DNA of 64,000 nt from Lepas anatifera (Eukaryota > Arthropoda > Thecostraca > Lepadidae), in NCBI GenBank assembly GCA_034440635.1, contig JAOTON010001680.1, forward strand, positions 620,001 through 684,000, given 5' to 3'. The notes below the pieces were generated by a model. It searched no databases, was not told where the DNA came from, and worked only from the letters and a program-made list of their open reading frames with translations. The position numbers were made by a program, and so were the translations under genes. Numbering within the stretch: the first letter of the stretch is position 1; each line of letters starts with the position of its first letter. Shown here piece by piece: positions 26,212-39,394 of the stretch.

Positions 26212-29200
26212 TCATTTGTCTTCCAGCACGGTCATTTGCAGCACAGGCACCATAAGCCGCAGGGCGTCGGTGCAGAACTGCTGCATGTAGCTTGCCTGCG
26301 GATCACCAGCGCTGTTCAGCACATACGTCTCACTCACTGAACAAGACTATCGAGACGTTAAGTTTTTGTTAGCCCTAAACGCTCATGTTTGCATTGTTAG
26401 ATGTGTGTGCACTAATTTTAAATATGGCAGATACGTGTGAAAGAAAACCGAAATACCATTTCTGAAAATGGACGGCATTTGCATTCTACGCATTAATGCA
26501 AGTGAATAAAACTCTCCAATCATTTGTTATTGGATATGAACATCCATTCCAATTCAAATGTCTATGAAAATGTTCTTTCCAACGATTCTCCTCACCGTAT
26601 GAAACAAATGTCTATGAAAATGTTCTTTCCAACGATTCTCCTCACCGTATGAAACAGTCAGCTTTCAGGCAGCAGCATGTCACTCCTCCACTCTTTAACA
26701 CAGAATCAGGAATGATTCACTGGACACAATATAACACACAACACCCCGGCCTCTCCGGCACCACTCCTGCCCCGTCTCACCTCCAGGTAGATGTCTGTGG
26801 TGGCCGCAGCCGCCCTCTCCTCCCTCTGCGCGCTGAGCAGTTCGGCGTGGCGCGCCGCCAGGGCTCCGGCCTCGCCCGACACTAACGCCGCCAGCCGGGC
26901 CAGAGAGCGCGCCGCGCCCACGCCGTCGCGCCGCCTGCCGCCGCCCGGCAGCAGCAGCAGCTCTGCCATCTTGTGGCAGAAGGCGGCCAGCCCGGCAGCC
27001 AGGTCGGCGGAGCAGTGGACTGCGTGGCCGAGCACCTCCGCCGGAGCAGTAGCCGAGCGGTCTGCCTGCTGTCCCAGCCAGCTGACCGAGGACGCACGAG
27101 TCTGGCGGCACAGGGCGTCGGCTGAAGCCACACGCATGACACAAATCATACACACAATGGAGACAATCAATCAAGGAAATGGGTTTTCCAATTACTATTG
27201 CGAAAACAATATAGGATAGAATATTCTGAATAAGGATTAAGCTACATAATAAGTCATCATCTCCCTACTTCTGCAAGACAAAAACGCACTTCAAAAACAC
27301 TCCGAAACAAACACTTGAGAGGAAACTAAACAAGTTTTCCTTTATTTTACAACGCATTCTACCCCTGTAATATACACAGTTCACAGTTACGTCTACATCC
27401 GCACGTACGATGAGCAGTCGTGAGGGTTTGATGGGTACGTGCAGACGGGAGACCAGGGAGTTCACCTCCGACTCAAAGTCGTCCGCCACCACACCGCCCT
27501 CCACGGCTTCTGCCGAGCAGGCATCCTGCCGACCACAACACCACTGATAACGGCTGCCGTTAGTTCTCAGGAGGCGCTTAGGGAGTGCACCCTCACCCTC
27601 GGCATGTCCGGACTCCGGCACGAAGTCGCACCCACCTCTCTGGGGATCAAGTATGACAGGGCCCCATCCTCCTGCCAGCGTATAGAAAACATGAAGCCAG
27701 AGTGAGGAGGAACACTTCTAGCTAGGCTTTCACAATAAACTGATATCTCCCGGCCCTAACGTGTTCTTTCACTGCATAAAACCAGACTCGCTTTCCTTCA
27801 GAAAAATGCCAAACTACACCAAACCATGTGGATTTCCACAGCTCTGGAACCCATCTATGAATACCCCGCCCGACCATCACCTGCCGCACGGACGCGCTGA
27901 CCCACCTCGATCATGTCTAACAGCACGGCGGCAGCCTCCTCACAGCGGGCCCGCGCGGACGCCACGCGCGACTGGGTGCGGCCAGACAGCATCTCCAGCG
28001 CCTCCAAATGTACCGTGCCTGGAGGAACGGAGGAAACACTCAGTCAGTGAAAACGGCACTCATACTGGAAATAGTACATATGTAGCAAACTAAAAAGTAG
28101 AAGGACCTAAACGAGGAAGTGAATTTTACTCGTTAATTCATATGTCCTCCGATATTGGAAAATCGGGACGAAGCAAAACGTTTATAAAAACCTGTACGGT
28201 TTGTAAGCTCAATATTCTGGTTCTGTTTGCACAACGTGACCATTTAGTATGTGGGGGCGACTCGACTCAGTTTCCTTCGATACGTCACACTTCCAAGTAC
28301 AACCAAGAATAAACTGACGCTCACACCTCCCTTCCTTCGGAGGCCCTTTGATCTTGGAGTCTGTGGACCCTCAGCAAAAATTCCCGCCAAAATTCACTCT
28401 ACCACACAAAGAAAATAGAGCACACAACCGACAGTCACGAAATAACAACTTCATTTATTGGTTGAACGTTCCTCGAAGTAACGTTGACGGCACATTCAAA
28501 AATGTTTCCACCGGTCACACGAGCAGGTCCGCGCAAACATAATGCATCACAGTTTCGAATATTCGCCAAATAAGTGGAGCACCTGATACTTTAAGATCGC
28601 GGGTCAACACTCACATTACAGTCTCTCCAGGGCCACCAGTCCACCCGGGGCACCTACCTTGGCACTGATCGAAGAGCCTGCTGAAGGTGGGTGGGGCGGT
28701 GTCGGCCCCGTCGCGGACCGGCGCACCTCCCGGCACGGTGTCCCCCCGCTTCTGCCGGGCCTCCCGCAGCGCCTGTCGACACAGACCAGCTGTCGAGCCC
28801 GGCCATAGGGGGGCACTGTATGGGGAGAGGCGGGGATCAAAGTGGAGGCAGAGCAGCCACCCGGCTGATGGTGGTACAAGAAAGAAACTGCTGTAATGAC
28901 ACGGAAAATGTTTCACTCTACATGTCATAGCTATTCAGCACTTCCTGATGTTATAGGATCTGTAAAAAATGGGAGGGCATCTTCTCAGTAGATGCTTTCA
29001 GAGCATGCTTAAAATCGAGCCTGTGCCCATTTACTAGTCTTCCTGCATACAGATCACGGAAATTTGCGAACTAAACTAATCGCCAATTGGAAAAAGACTG
29101 AAATGAATAAAATTCTACGAATGATATAATATACAGAGGCATGCCAAAAGTTTTTCCGTTGCCTGACACGCTCTATATTTATATATAACATCACGATTGC

Positions 29201-32200
29201 CCACTAGCTTCACGCCGTCCAATAGCTAACCTGGGAGAGACAAGGTTTTCCGCCGCCGCCTAGGCCTTTGATGGTGTCGTGAATACCCAGCTGGTCATCC
29301 TGTAGCACGTCCATCGTCTTCTTCCCAATGGCCTCCAGCGTATCGAGGCCAGTGTTGACCACCAGGGAGGAGGTCTGGCCGAGCACGCGGGACACGCCAC
29401 CGAACCAGCCGCCCAGTCCTCCCCCGTCACCGTCGCCGCCCTCCGCCGCGGCTGGGGCTGGGGCTGGGGACACGCGGCTATCACCATGCAGGAACCATCC
29501 ACAACAGAATTACCTAAGGCATTATCTCCAACTTGCTTGGTCCATCCCTCAACACGGAACCAGTTTTTATCCAGTATTGTAGAAATTTATTCTGAAGCTG
29601 TTCCACCAGAAGACAGGAACTCAGCTCTAACCAGCAAAGAAAAGTAAAACAAACATGCCAGTACTATGTGCCAGTCATGTTAAATAGCATAACATATAAC
29701 ATAAAATTACTGTTATGTATGTCCGGCAAAGCGATCCGTTCATTCACCAAAGTGAATTTTCCACACCAATACGCAAACCAGAGGATGATCCACTCCACGC
29801 TAATATTTCCCTAAATTGTCTCCAAATCGAAGCGGGGTAGAGCCACATTAGCTCCCAAGCTAACCTATGATTAGATTCCGCATTTTTGGCGACAGGGTCT
29901 TCAAAACCGGTCCGAATGTTCAAAAGGCTCTACCCACACAGTTGAAGATGACCACCTGGCAGGGTCCTGAAGTTGCTTTCACGTAAGGTGGAGAGTGAGG
30001 CCAAAATTCCAAAAAGAGGCCAAAATCCCCCGCTTTCTTAACACGCGCATTGACGGGGGTCTGAGCCACCTTCGCATTGACGGGGGGCGGGTACCCGCCC
30101 CCCTAAGATCTCGAGAACCACGGTAGGTAGTGAAAAATGGTAAAGGTGTTGGGCTGCCCATCCACTTCTCCATCGAAAACATTTGAACCATTTTTTGTCA
30201 GGTCACATTTAAGGTCACGAGAGGTCAAAACATGCCGTCATAGGGATAACATGCAAATTCAGTTTTTCGGTCATTACATCCGAACAAGTAAAGATAGAAC
30301 AAAACGACTTAAACTATATGAATTCTCTCAGCAAGCCGAATCGAATGATATATAATTTGACCTTGCTAGGTCAAATCAAGGATTTGACCTGACCTGAGGT
30401 CAGGTCCGGGTCAAATTATATAAAATGCATATCATTACAACCGCAAAGCCCAGGCGAGTCTAATGCAGCTAAAATAAATGCTCTATCACCATCCGTTACT
30501 GATTTATTCCGTAAAAAACATTTTTCCCATGTATTTCCAATGGAGAGGTCATGCCTCGTACCTGACCTTGGGTCATCGATATCAAAAATACCGGAACATA
30601 TTTTAGAGACCTCGGTGGGGCCATTATGTGATATAAGTTTCAATCGGATAAGTTCACCCTGCTCCGACTTATGCTATCTTAACCTTTTTTGAGGTCGGGT
30701 CACTTGACCTGTACTGGTGACCTGACCTAAGATGACCTAACCTTAAAATTTTCACAGAAGTTGTAAAAATGACGAGGGAAACAAGTTGTTATCTCCGTTA
30801 TCTCCACAAGTTGCTATCTCCGAAAAACCCGAGGGGGGGCGGGTACCCGCCCCCCGTCAATGCGCGTGTTAACATGCCCCATTTTTGTCGTTTTGAATTT
30901 CCAGGCTTACAAGTCCCATCACAGCCTTTTTCCTGGACCTGTTCATTGCTTCTTACCAAACCATTACTTTAAGATAATACTTTGCTTTAGGACTGTAGAA
31001 TATATGTCTTTATAATACAAACAAAAACTACCACCAGCTTTTTTTGTTTTGACTGACAGTAGATGAAAATATCTGCTGTAGAATGAAAGCGAAAGGTCAT
31101 CATTCCGCTACTTCCAAGTGGAATGAATACATTCTGACACTCCGCAATTGTAGGTACCTCATATATAGATAGGATCTCATAACCCTGAATCTCTAACCCA
31201 TTAACATAGAACTAGGAAGCTACATCATTTCTGATATTTATATATAGAATACATTATTTGACCCTGATGCCATGGTAAATAACCCACCAGATAAATCCAT
31301 CTTCCCCTTATTTTGATATTCTCTAACTTTCCCCCCATCCAAGCACCACACAGGATATCATTATTTAATGCAAGACGTGGGGTATAAACACTCAACCGCT
31401 GTCAGGATTATTTTGTTTCAATGTGTGAAAACCACCAGCCTATATTTGTATGTACAAGCAGTTCAGATGAAGAAAATTGCAGCCATACCCAGCCTTAAAA
31501 ATCAAGAGCTGCAAAAGGTACAGTCTGAGCCTTCCTCCGAACTGTGGAAAACTTTTGCAAGATATTATAACCTCACCCAGTACTGTACTGAGTAGGTAGG
31601 TACCTACCTATCTCCTGTAGATATTTAAGATGGGACAAATTGTTCGATTAATCGTGAATTTCCCGAAAGGTAAGCTCAGGGATTAGAAAATGTATCATCC
31701 CTGATACTGCAGCTTACCTTCCAGGAATGAATCCTCATCCACAATATCCCTTCACACAACAAACTCAAATTCCTTCCACGCACTCACTCAATTTCCAGTC
31801 TTCTTTTTAATAACCATACTGACCTCAAAATTCTGTGTTCTTCGCCTTGGTGATATTCGAGCCTCAAGACAGGGCTCTCCAAGGTTACCAAAGTAACTTA
31901 AAAACTCACCGCCTGCACTTGCGCACCCATTCATGACACCCGAGATCGTTTCGGCTCCCCAAATACGACACAGTGACGTCATTGTTCTGAATGGACGAAA
32001 TCCAGCTGAGCCCTTTTCACCGAGGCCAATTCGGTACTTGTATGTCTTTGGAATCCCATTTATCATTAATAAACGCACGGTGGAGGGACATCGAACGCTA
32101 TAAATGTTGCTAAAACATGTATTAACTTGAAAAATCTAACAAAAAGAAAAATAAATCTTTATTTTACGAAACATATTGAAAGGAGGATTTGGCCTCACTT

Positions 32201-34253
32201 AAAGTGGAGATTTTTACCGAAATCACGATGTAGTTCCGAGCGTTTAAAAATTTCAAAAAAGTTCTTAAACCGCAGAGTAAAAATACCCAGAAACTGCTTA
32301 TTAATTTTTATTGAAGAAAACAAAAGTATTCCTTTCCAACTTGTGTTCATTAAAATAATATATATCCTAATTTATTCATCAATGTCACCAACATTAAAAA
32401 ATAGTCCAAAAATCAGGGCTGACTTTGGCAGCCTTTCTTGAAATCATAAGATGCCTTTCACATTATTGGTGGTCTTGATAGGAATCTACGTTTCATTTTG
32501 ACCCTTTCAAATGCGACTTGTATCCTATTCTAATGCGAATAATTGCCGAAAATTAAAAGTGGACGAAAACGAATGCGCCTCGATCCAATGGGCCTCCTGA
32601 ACAAATACCCACGTGAAGTCTTTCCTTCGCCTGAAAATCTGGTAGCAGCCAATCCCATGGCAAAAATGGTGCGTCACTCAACCCCAGGTTGATCTACGCA
32701 TCTCCACACTAACCACCCCACATCTCACCCGAGTCCCGTTGAGTCGTCTCCTGTCGCAGCACATCCTTCTCCTGCGCCTGCTGCTGGTGAGTGATCCTGG
32801 CCAGCTCCTCAGGATCGGGCGCGCCGAACCCAGTCTCCACGGTCTCCACCAGAGTCTTGGTGACGTCCCGCGCCGAGCTCAGCAGGGACGTTCCCCACGA
32901 CTCCCAGCCTCCCCAGCCATCCTGGCGCACCACGGTCACCGGTTGAGGCTATAACTCACCCACAGGGGCGCTGTTATTTCCCGGACATAAGAAAACATTC
33001 AGAAAGAGTATTCTACATTTCTAAGGAAAAAAACGTTGAAGAGCCCATGCAGACACAACTATGACACAGTGAGCTCTCAGTGACCTCTGGTTTTACAACA
33101 AAAACTAAAGGCTTCTGTTAAACGAAAGTAGCGAGAATACATACCTCTTCCGCCTCCTTGGATGCCCTGACACTTTCTTTCCCTTTGGCATCATGTTGAA
33201 CTTCAGGTGTAGAACCCGAAACTACCGGTGGTGACGATGTAGAAGCACACGGTTCGGCGTGCTCTTCCTCTGGGGTCGCCACCTTCACTCCTAGCTTCTT
33301 TGCTCCCAGCTTCATCGGTCCCCTTCGTTCGCGCCTTTCTGGTCGTTGCTTTCTGGGCCGTTCTGCAACTGCACTCTTTGGTGGCTCAGACGGCCTCGCA
33401 GGATCATCACAGGGCTCAGTTTTATTCTCAGATAGTGGTGCCGCTGCCGTGTCCAACGACTTACAACACGAGGCATCGGGTGCTTCAAACTTCTCTGGTA
33501 GTTGCACTTCAGACTCCAAGCTCTTCGGCGACGAGTCAACAGATTTGGCTGAAGCGGACTGATCTGGTTTCAAGTCTAGCTCCACACCGTTATCTGCAAC
33601 TTCTAAAGTTTCCACAAAGTCCGACCAACCAGCCTCAAGGGGCTCCTTTGGCCTCACATTTTTTACCTCAGTTCCTTCAGTCGGTTCAGAGGTTGAAGCA
33701 GACTGAGCTTTAGTATGAGTTATGCTAGGGAGGACACCACATGGTTCACTACTCTGTTCTACGATTGGTGCAAATCCTGAAGAGCTACAAGTTTTTGTAT
33801 TTTCTTGTACAGCAGCAAGTGCTGGACCAGATTTCTCTGAATCACTTTGAGAAGGAAAACTTTCTCCACTGGTTTTTGCCTTTGCGGTCTGCTGACTAGG
33901 TATGTCTTTATCCGTTGTACAGGGGATATTCGTGTCGCCACACTGGTTCGAACTTTCGTTGTTTTGCTTCTCAACAAGAGACGTCGAGTCTGTGCTTGAA
34001 GATACACTTGCCAGTTTAGAAAAACTTGTTTCATTGCTAGTTTTTGCTGAAGTGACACCCCTCTGATCATCATCGTCACTCGATAGAGTGATGTCACTTG
34101 AATTCAGGTCCACTGCCTTAGGTTTTTCGCCATCTCCTTGCTCAGAGTCGCTTGAAAGTGTGATGTCACTGGAATCACCTTCAGGTTTCACACCACCTTC
34201 ATCCGCACTCAGGAAACTTTCTGAATCATCTGAATCAGACATGACTCTCCTAT
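26212..34253 (-). CDS. FAM114A: FAM114A family protein, eight coding exons, complete
   Basis: FAM114A1 (NOXP20) and FAM114A2 are cytoplasmic proteins linked to Golgi and Rab2 biology; their molecular role is poorly known. Exons in transcript order: 34253-33145 (ATG at 34242-34240), 32948-32729, 29463-29231, 28772-28658, 28018-27906, 27525-27405, 27121-26781, 26328-26212 (TGA). Phases fit and predict about 785 aa. Exon 1 (366 aa) is a long acidic, Ser-rich, probably disordered region starting MSDSDDSESFLSADE. Exon 2 has the family motif GWGGWESWGTSLLSSA. Exon 3 has NTGLDTLEAIGKKTMDVL, the best family signature. Exons 4-8 match the conserved helical C-terminal part: LREARQ, HLEALEMLSGR, FESEVNSLVSRLHV, the ADLAAGLAAFCHKMAELLL region, and SYMQQFCTDALRLMVPVL. 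Human members are about 505-563 aa, so this N-terminus is extended. I chose MSDSDD over the upstream in-frame ATG because an acceptor (TTTCAG) lies 11 bases before it. The exon 6 donor (GTGCGG) was chosen by phase and is the least certain border; the exon 8 acceptor (GTGAG) is also weak. Confidence 0.9.
26555..26654. repeat. Perfect 50-bp tandem duplication in FAM114A intron
   Basis: The unit starting CAAATGTCTATGAAAATG and ending CTCACCGTATGAAA occurs twice with no mismatch (26555-26604, 26605-26654), in the last intron. Confidence 0.95.
30042..30868. mobile_element. 827-bp TTAA-flanked, TGACC-rich element in FAM114A intron
   Basis: Ends CACGCGCATTGACGGGG and, as reverse complement of the right end, CACGCGCATTGACGGGG. 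TTAA at 30038-30041 and 30869-30872. Next to each end is the perfect palindrome GGGGGGCGGGTACCCGCCCC (extended to 22 bp; 30082-30103 and 30834-30855). The left arm has an extra partial duplication of CGCATTGACGGGG. Interior is dense in TGACC/AGGTCA and is shared in reverse with 63450-64000. No gene. Confidence 0.85.
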
Positions 34254-36694
34254 CTGAAACAAAGATATGTGAAGAATACAAACTGCCTATTAGAGTGCAA
34301 TGCAAGCACTACAAAAATAAAATTATCATTATGATAATAAGATTGAATGAACCATGCCTTAAAAAGTGTTTTTTTTAATTTTACCCACATTTATGTAATA
34401 TTCTAACAGTTGTATGAGAAAACAGTTCCAGAACTGATTGAATTATTTGCAGATAAGTCAACTTATTTTGTCAAAATTGCATGCACCACAGCTTTCCTAG
34501 GTAAAATCACAAACAGAGTGCCAAAAATATTTGTGCACCATTTTCAAGTGTCAATATCAAACTCTTCCTGGTGGTTTCCAACTTTTTTAGAACAGGAAAA
34601 AGTTTTCTTTGGAACCTGCATCAGAGTGACAAAATATTATTCACCTTCCTGAATCCCTGTGAACAGAAAGGTGACAGAACAATTTGACTAGAAGAGTAGG
34701 ATCATGAATTCATTCACATTGCAGAATCAAAGAGGAAAAACATCTGTGCTTAAAGATCTGATGTCATCAGAATACTGAAGATTGTCATAAACATGTCCTG
34801 AAGAGCGCCAAAAAGGGGCACAACAAGCAGATTATTGTTGCATACAGGAAAAACATTATTGGACAGGATATCATGATGATCCAAAGGACAATGATGATAC
34901 ATAATGATGATAACATTATCACTATTCTCAGTTCTATCCTGACAACCTCTTGTCCCAGTCTCCAGAAGGTGGCAGGTTTTTATGAGATCTCATTGGGGCA
35001 ACCTTTGGGCAGACCTATCAGGTTGGAGCAGTTTTTGCCCATGTTTGGGGGCAGTTAAGGAAATCTTGGGGGGCAGAAACTGACATTGAGGAAGCAAAGG
35101 TACTGACGCACACACAAACACCAAAAAAAAAAAATAGAGAAAGTAGACTGTGATTATTTTATCTTGAAGGCCTCCCTGTGGCATAAAATGAAAATATATA
35201 TCCTAGTGCAAAGAAAACTCTGCAAAAATAACCAAATTTATGCCCTGATTTGGGCAGGGTTTGCACTACCCCAAACACCTTGTCAAGAAGCCTGCCACGT
35301 TCTTCGGACTGGCTCTTGTCCATGGAAACTCAGCCTATGACCCAGTTTCCAAGCACAATGAGGCAATCTGCATAGAGCTGAGAATCTGGATACAGCAACC
35401 ACTATTTTCATGAAACATTAGCTTGGATACAGCTAAATCTCTGAGGAAAGAATCTTCAATCTCAATTTTTTGCACATTTCTGGAGCACCATTGCAATTGA
35501 TGTTTCTTTTCCAACTCTTCACCTCAATCTTCTCTTCACCCCAATAACATTTTTTAAGAATACTAGTTTTGTTTAATGAATGTTGTTTAATGAGCATTTT
35601 TGTTTCAAGTTTAATAAGATTTTGGTTGGTTTAAGCTTGTTCAATAACAAAGAAAGCTTTACCCTCTGCAGTTTACTGACCCTTACCTCTGCACTATAAG
35701 CTGCCCAAGGCCTTTAAATGTAGAGGTAGAACACTCCGCTCTAAAAAATGGCAACCTCTGTCTCTAGAGACTTTTACATTTGTGACCTCAGAAATTGCTC
35801 TCAAGGTGGAGCTGCCCATTCATTCAAGGTAAATTGTCTACAGATAGTGGGATGTTTGTTCAATTTCAAGATGCATCTCACGAGGGGCGGACCCAGGATT
35901 CATTACCCCATGTCCACAATAAAGCAGCATTATTGCCCCTAACACACAACCTAGGTATCTGCTGAACCGTCTTCTACAATAGACAGCGCCAATGTGTTGC
36001 TAAGCATTTCTAGGAGATTGCTGATGTCATCACCGTGGTGAATGCCAGAATCACAGTTGCCACTTTTGGCCTATGCTAAAAAGCCAGAGCGCAACCCCCT
36101 GCTACTGCCATATGCTGCTCGACCTGGCTGGACACAAATTCATGAGAAGCAGATTGAAACTCTCTTTTCACTGCCAAAACTCTGTATGTATTTTAAATTC
36201 ATCTGGATATACCTATCGCACGCCCCTAATCGGAATTGTGGATGGAAACTGGGTCTGAGTTTGGCCTACATTGACATTCTTCAAACATTTTCTTGAGAGA
36301 CGAAGGTCTCTAACAGTGCCCTCTATTCAAATTGCAAGTTGGCTTTAAAACAAATGAATGTAAAATAAATCCTGAATGAACGCGGCATAATGGAATGAAA
36401 AATACCTAGATAGCCTGCTGCTTCATCTCACTACTGTCCTCCTTGTTCAACAGGAGGTAAACAAGAAACGTGTGGGCAGTCAGGGCAGTCAAACAAACAA
36501 AACACATACAATAACACAGAGCGAAGTTACCCAAAAGTGGAACACAAGGATCTGGTTTCAATGATGCCAGATAAGATGAATTCTCTAGTTGTTGAATACA
36601 ACCTCCAGAAACATGCGACGCATAGGGGTTGGGGAGTGAGTCAGATCGTTATCAAACGTTTTATGGAGGAGAGCTCGTCCTTGTTCTTACATAG
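34254..36694. other. No gene recognised (upstream flank of FAM114A)
   Basis: AT-rich. It should hold the 5' UTR exon and promoter of FAM114A, because a splice acceptor lies just before its ATG, but neither can be pinned down. Confidence 0.35.
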
Positions 36695-38076
36695 TAGCCT
36701 GGTCCGGATTTAGGTTTTTTTCTTCAGAAAGTAACGGATCGTTGTTCATTAGATGCATTTTTTGGTGCTGATTACGATGCACTCATCAGAAATGCAATTT
36801 TCGAAAAAACTTTTGGTGGCCCACTCGAGTTGAAGATTTTTCATTTTGCCCAATTTTCCACTTTTTGGCCCACCATCAACCCTTACTACCAACGAGGTGC
36901 AAAAATTGCACTGGGTTGGTAGTTTGGTTCATTGGTGTTCCATTCGCTTTGTTTTTGTTGTTATAACTTGCACACATAACGGTTATTTTTTGCTTATTAT
37001 CTCCGCTTTTAGTTGAGTTTGCACTGGCTCTCCATAGATGGCGCTAGCGGCGGGACATGGTAAGTGAATACTGATTTCCTCGGGGACCGGGAATGTGAAC
37101 AGCAGCGTGAAAGGTGAGAAACAATTACGAATTGGATTGTATAAACGCACTTAAAGAGCTGTTTTCAAGCAGCACTGAAGTTGTTAACACTGTTTCTCAG
37201 GTATTTTAAGCATGCCATGTCCAAATATGCTGCTGCTGCTGAAGTCCCGACCATAACCCTTTATCAATAGACGCAGGAACCGTGGGGGCTGTGGTGGTGG
37301 CTGTTGCACCCAACTTTCAGAGTGTGGCAGCAGCTCCAACCCCCTCCCCCCAGTTTCTCTATTAACATTTAAGTGATATGCCTAATCACCCCCGGCCATA
37401 CCAACGCGGAAGTCCCTTCCTCCAACTTACACCTTTCCTCCGACTAAAATAGTCTCTCCGCCTATGCCTTCACCGACTGAATTCTTCCGTATTTGCGCCA
37501 AAAAGACTCTGTAGTAACCCTACTTTGACTGAAGAGAGAGGGCATCAGTTTTGAGGCTAGTGACGTCTAGCCCAGTCTCCTCTGACATATTTAGAGGTCG
37601 TTGTGGCCCAGAGGAGAATTATATGTTTTACGTATGCGGATAGGATTGATAATTTTTAACGTTGTGGTCCAGCAGAAAAAATCGACCGGTTTGGCATTAT
37701 GCAAACATTTTATTACAAACATGACATTGGTCACCAGGTTTTAAGGACCAAAGAAAATATGTTGTATGAAATCCTAAAATTTCCAACGACTTCCAACGAC
37801 TAGACATCTTGCACCAGTTGCATTGAATAATTCACATACCGGCATAATCCAACTTCTACGTTATGTTCTCCTTGCAGTTTTATGTTTCCTCTGAACAAAA
37901 TTCAACATGAACGGACGGTAATATTTGCAAAAAACAAAAGAGCCTGACCGTGAGTTGGTATGTCATAGGGCATCTTGTTATGACAAGAATTAGACTCATG
38001 GAGGAGCAGAGCAAAGATGAGTGCCATATTCTTATGAAAGTATCAATAACAGGGTAACGGCTGAGATTATGGATGT

Positions 38077-38463
38077 ATGTGCAAGCGTATCACTGCCTAC
38101 ACGTGCAAAACAGGCCGTGCTGAAGGAACTAAGAGGGCTTTAGAAAGAAAGAGAGACAAAAAGAAGCATGTAAACAGGTTTGGCAAGCGAGCTGCTTCAT
38201 CAACTGCTGCGATGGATTCGCTGATTGATATCAGCAGCCGAGAACGTGAGCCTGAACTAGTAGAAGACAGTGTATCTGGCCGACCAGCCAAGTGCCAGAC
38301 GTATTCAGACAGGCAGCCTCGATCAGGAAACCACAGCGCGATGGCAGAGGAGAGCTCAGCGAGCGGGTCGAGCAGTCATAAGAGGAGCAGCCGTCACCTC
38401 CCCGAGTCAACAGGCGACGGCCGAGACAGCAAACACGCCTGTGGAAACTGGTGTTTCAGGTAG
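38077..38463 (+). other. Open frame in left arm of the palindromic element (128 aa)
   Basis: Frame reads MCKRITAYTCK through GNWCFR. It is Ser/Arg-rich with no recognised domain. Most residues recur in the right arm's 147-aa frame on the opposite strand, so the block is conserved between arms. A second frame of the same DNA (38270-38479, ADQPSARRIQTGSLDQ) is also open in both arms, so it is not clear which, if either, is translated. Confidence 0.35.
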
Positions 38464-38950
38464 CGCTATCATCTGCTAAGCTATAATGACTTGGTAATCC
38501 TGATCAAAGGGATATTATCTGTGTATGAACAATGCTATTATCAGAAACCAGTCTGCTCATAAATCCTATCAGAACACCCACAAGCTATATATTTATATAT
38601 TTTTTTAAACACTGCCCAAGTCGTTCACAGTTCATAACTCACAAACCACAAGGAAGGATAGGCCGTAGAAGAACGACAAGTAATGCCTACCATTTTTTAT
38701 GTTTTATGAGTTATGGAACCGTAAGGAAGGATAAGAGAAGGACAAGCAATACGTACAATGTCTTATGGTTTATGAGCTATTGACAGTGAACGACTTGGAC
38801 AGTGTTTTGAAAAATATATATACATATAGCTTGTGGGTGTTTTGTTAGAATTGATGAGCAGACTGGTTTTTGAAAATAGCATTGCTCATACACAGATAAT
38901 ATCCCTTTGATCGGGATTACCGAGTCATTATAGCTTAGCAGATGATAGAG

Positions 38951-39394
38951 TTACCTGAAACACCAGTTTCCACAGGCGTGTTTGCTGTCTCGGCCGTCGC
39001 CTGTTGACTCGGGGAGGTGACGGCTGCTCCTCTCATGACTGCTCGACCCGCTCGCTGAGCTCTCCTCTGCCATCGTGCTGTGGTTTCCTGATCGAGGCTG
39101 TCTGTCTGAAGACGTCTGGCACTTGGCTGGTCGGTCAGAAACACTGTCTTCTGCTAGTCCAGGCTCAAGTTCTCGGCTGCTGGTATCAAACAGCGAATCC
39201 ATCGCAGCAGTTGGTATAGCAGCTCGCTTGCCAAACTTGTTTGCATGCTTCTTTTTTGTACTCTTTCTTTCCAAAGCGCTTTTAGTTCCTTCAGTATGGC
39301 CTGATTTGCACGTGTATGGAGTGATACGCTGGCACACACATCCATAACCCCTGCTGTTACCCTGTTCTTCCATTCTTCCATAGGAATAGGACAC
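38951..39394 (-). other. Open frame in right arm of the palindromic element (147 aa)
   Basis: Mirror of the left-arm frame: CQRITPYTCKSG through GNWCFR. In this arm an alternative frame (39435-39154) encodes 93 aa with a helical, charged look (MEERSKDECPIPMEEWKNRV, ILKELKALWKERVQKRS) and ends at TAG. It continues beyond that TAG as the second conserved frame (38935-39144). The left arm lacks the intact start of that frame. Possibly the remains of a transposon-encoded protein of unknown family. Confidence 0.35.

Noticed and set aside
26706..27219. Long frames of 142-159 aa on both strands over FAM114A exon 7
   Set aside because: Only the frame joined to neighbouring exons matches FAM114A; the others are GC-rich shadows.
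32529..32939. FAM114A exon 2 extended past its donor
   Set aside because: GGTGAG after GACTCG is a good donor and the next phase-compatible exon is at 29463.
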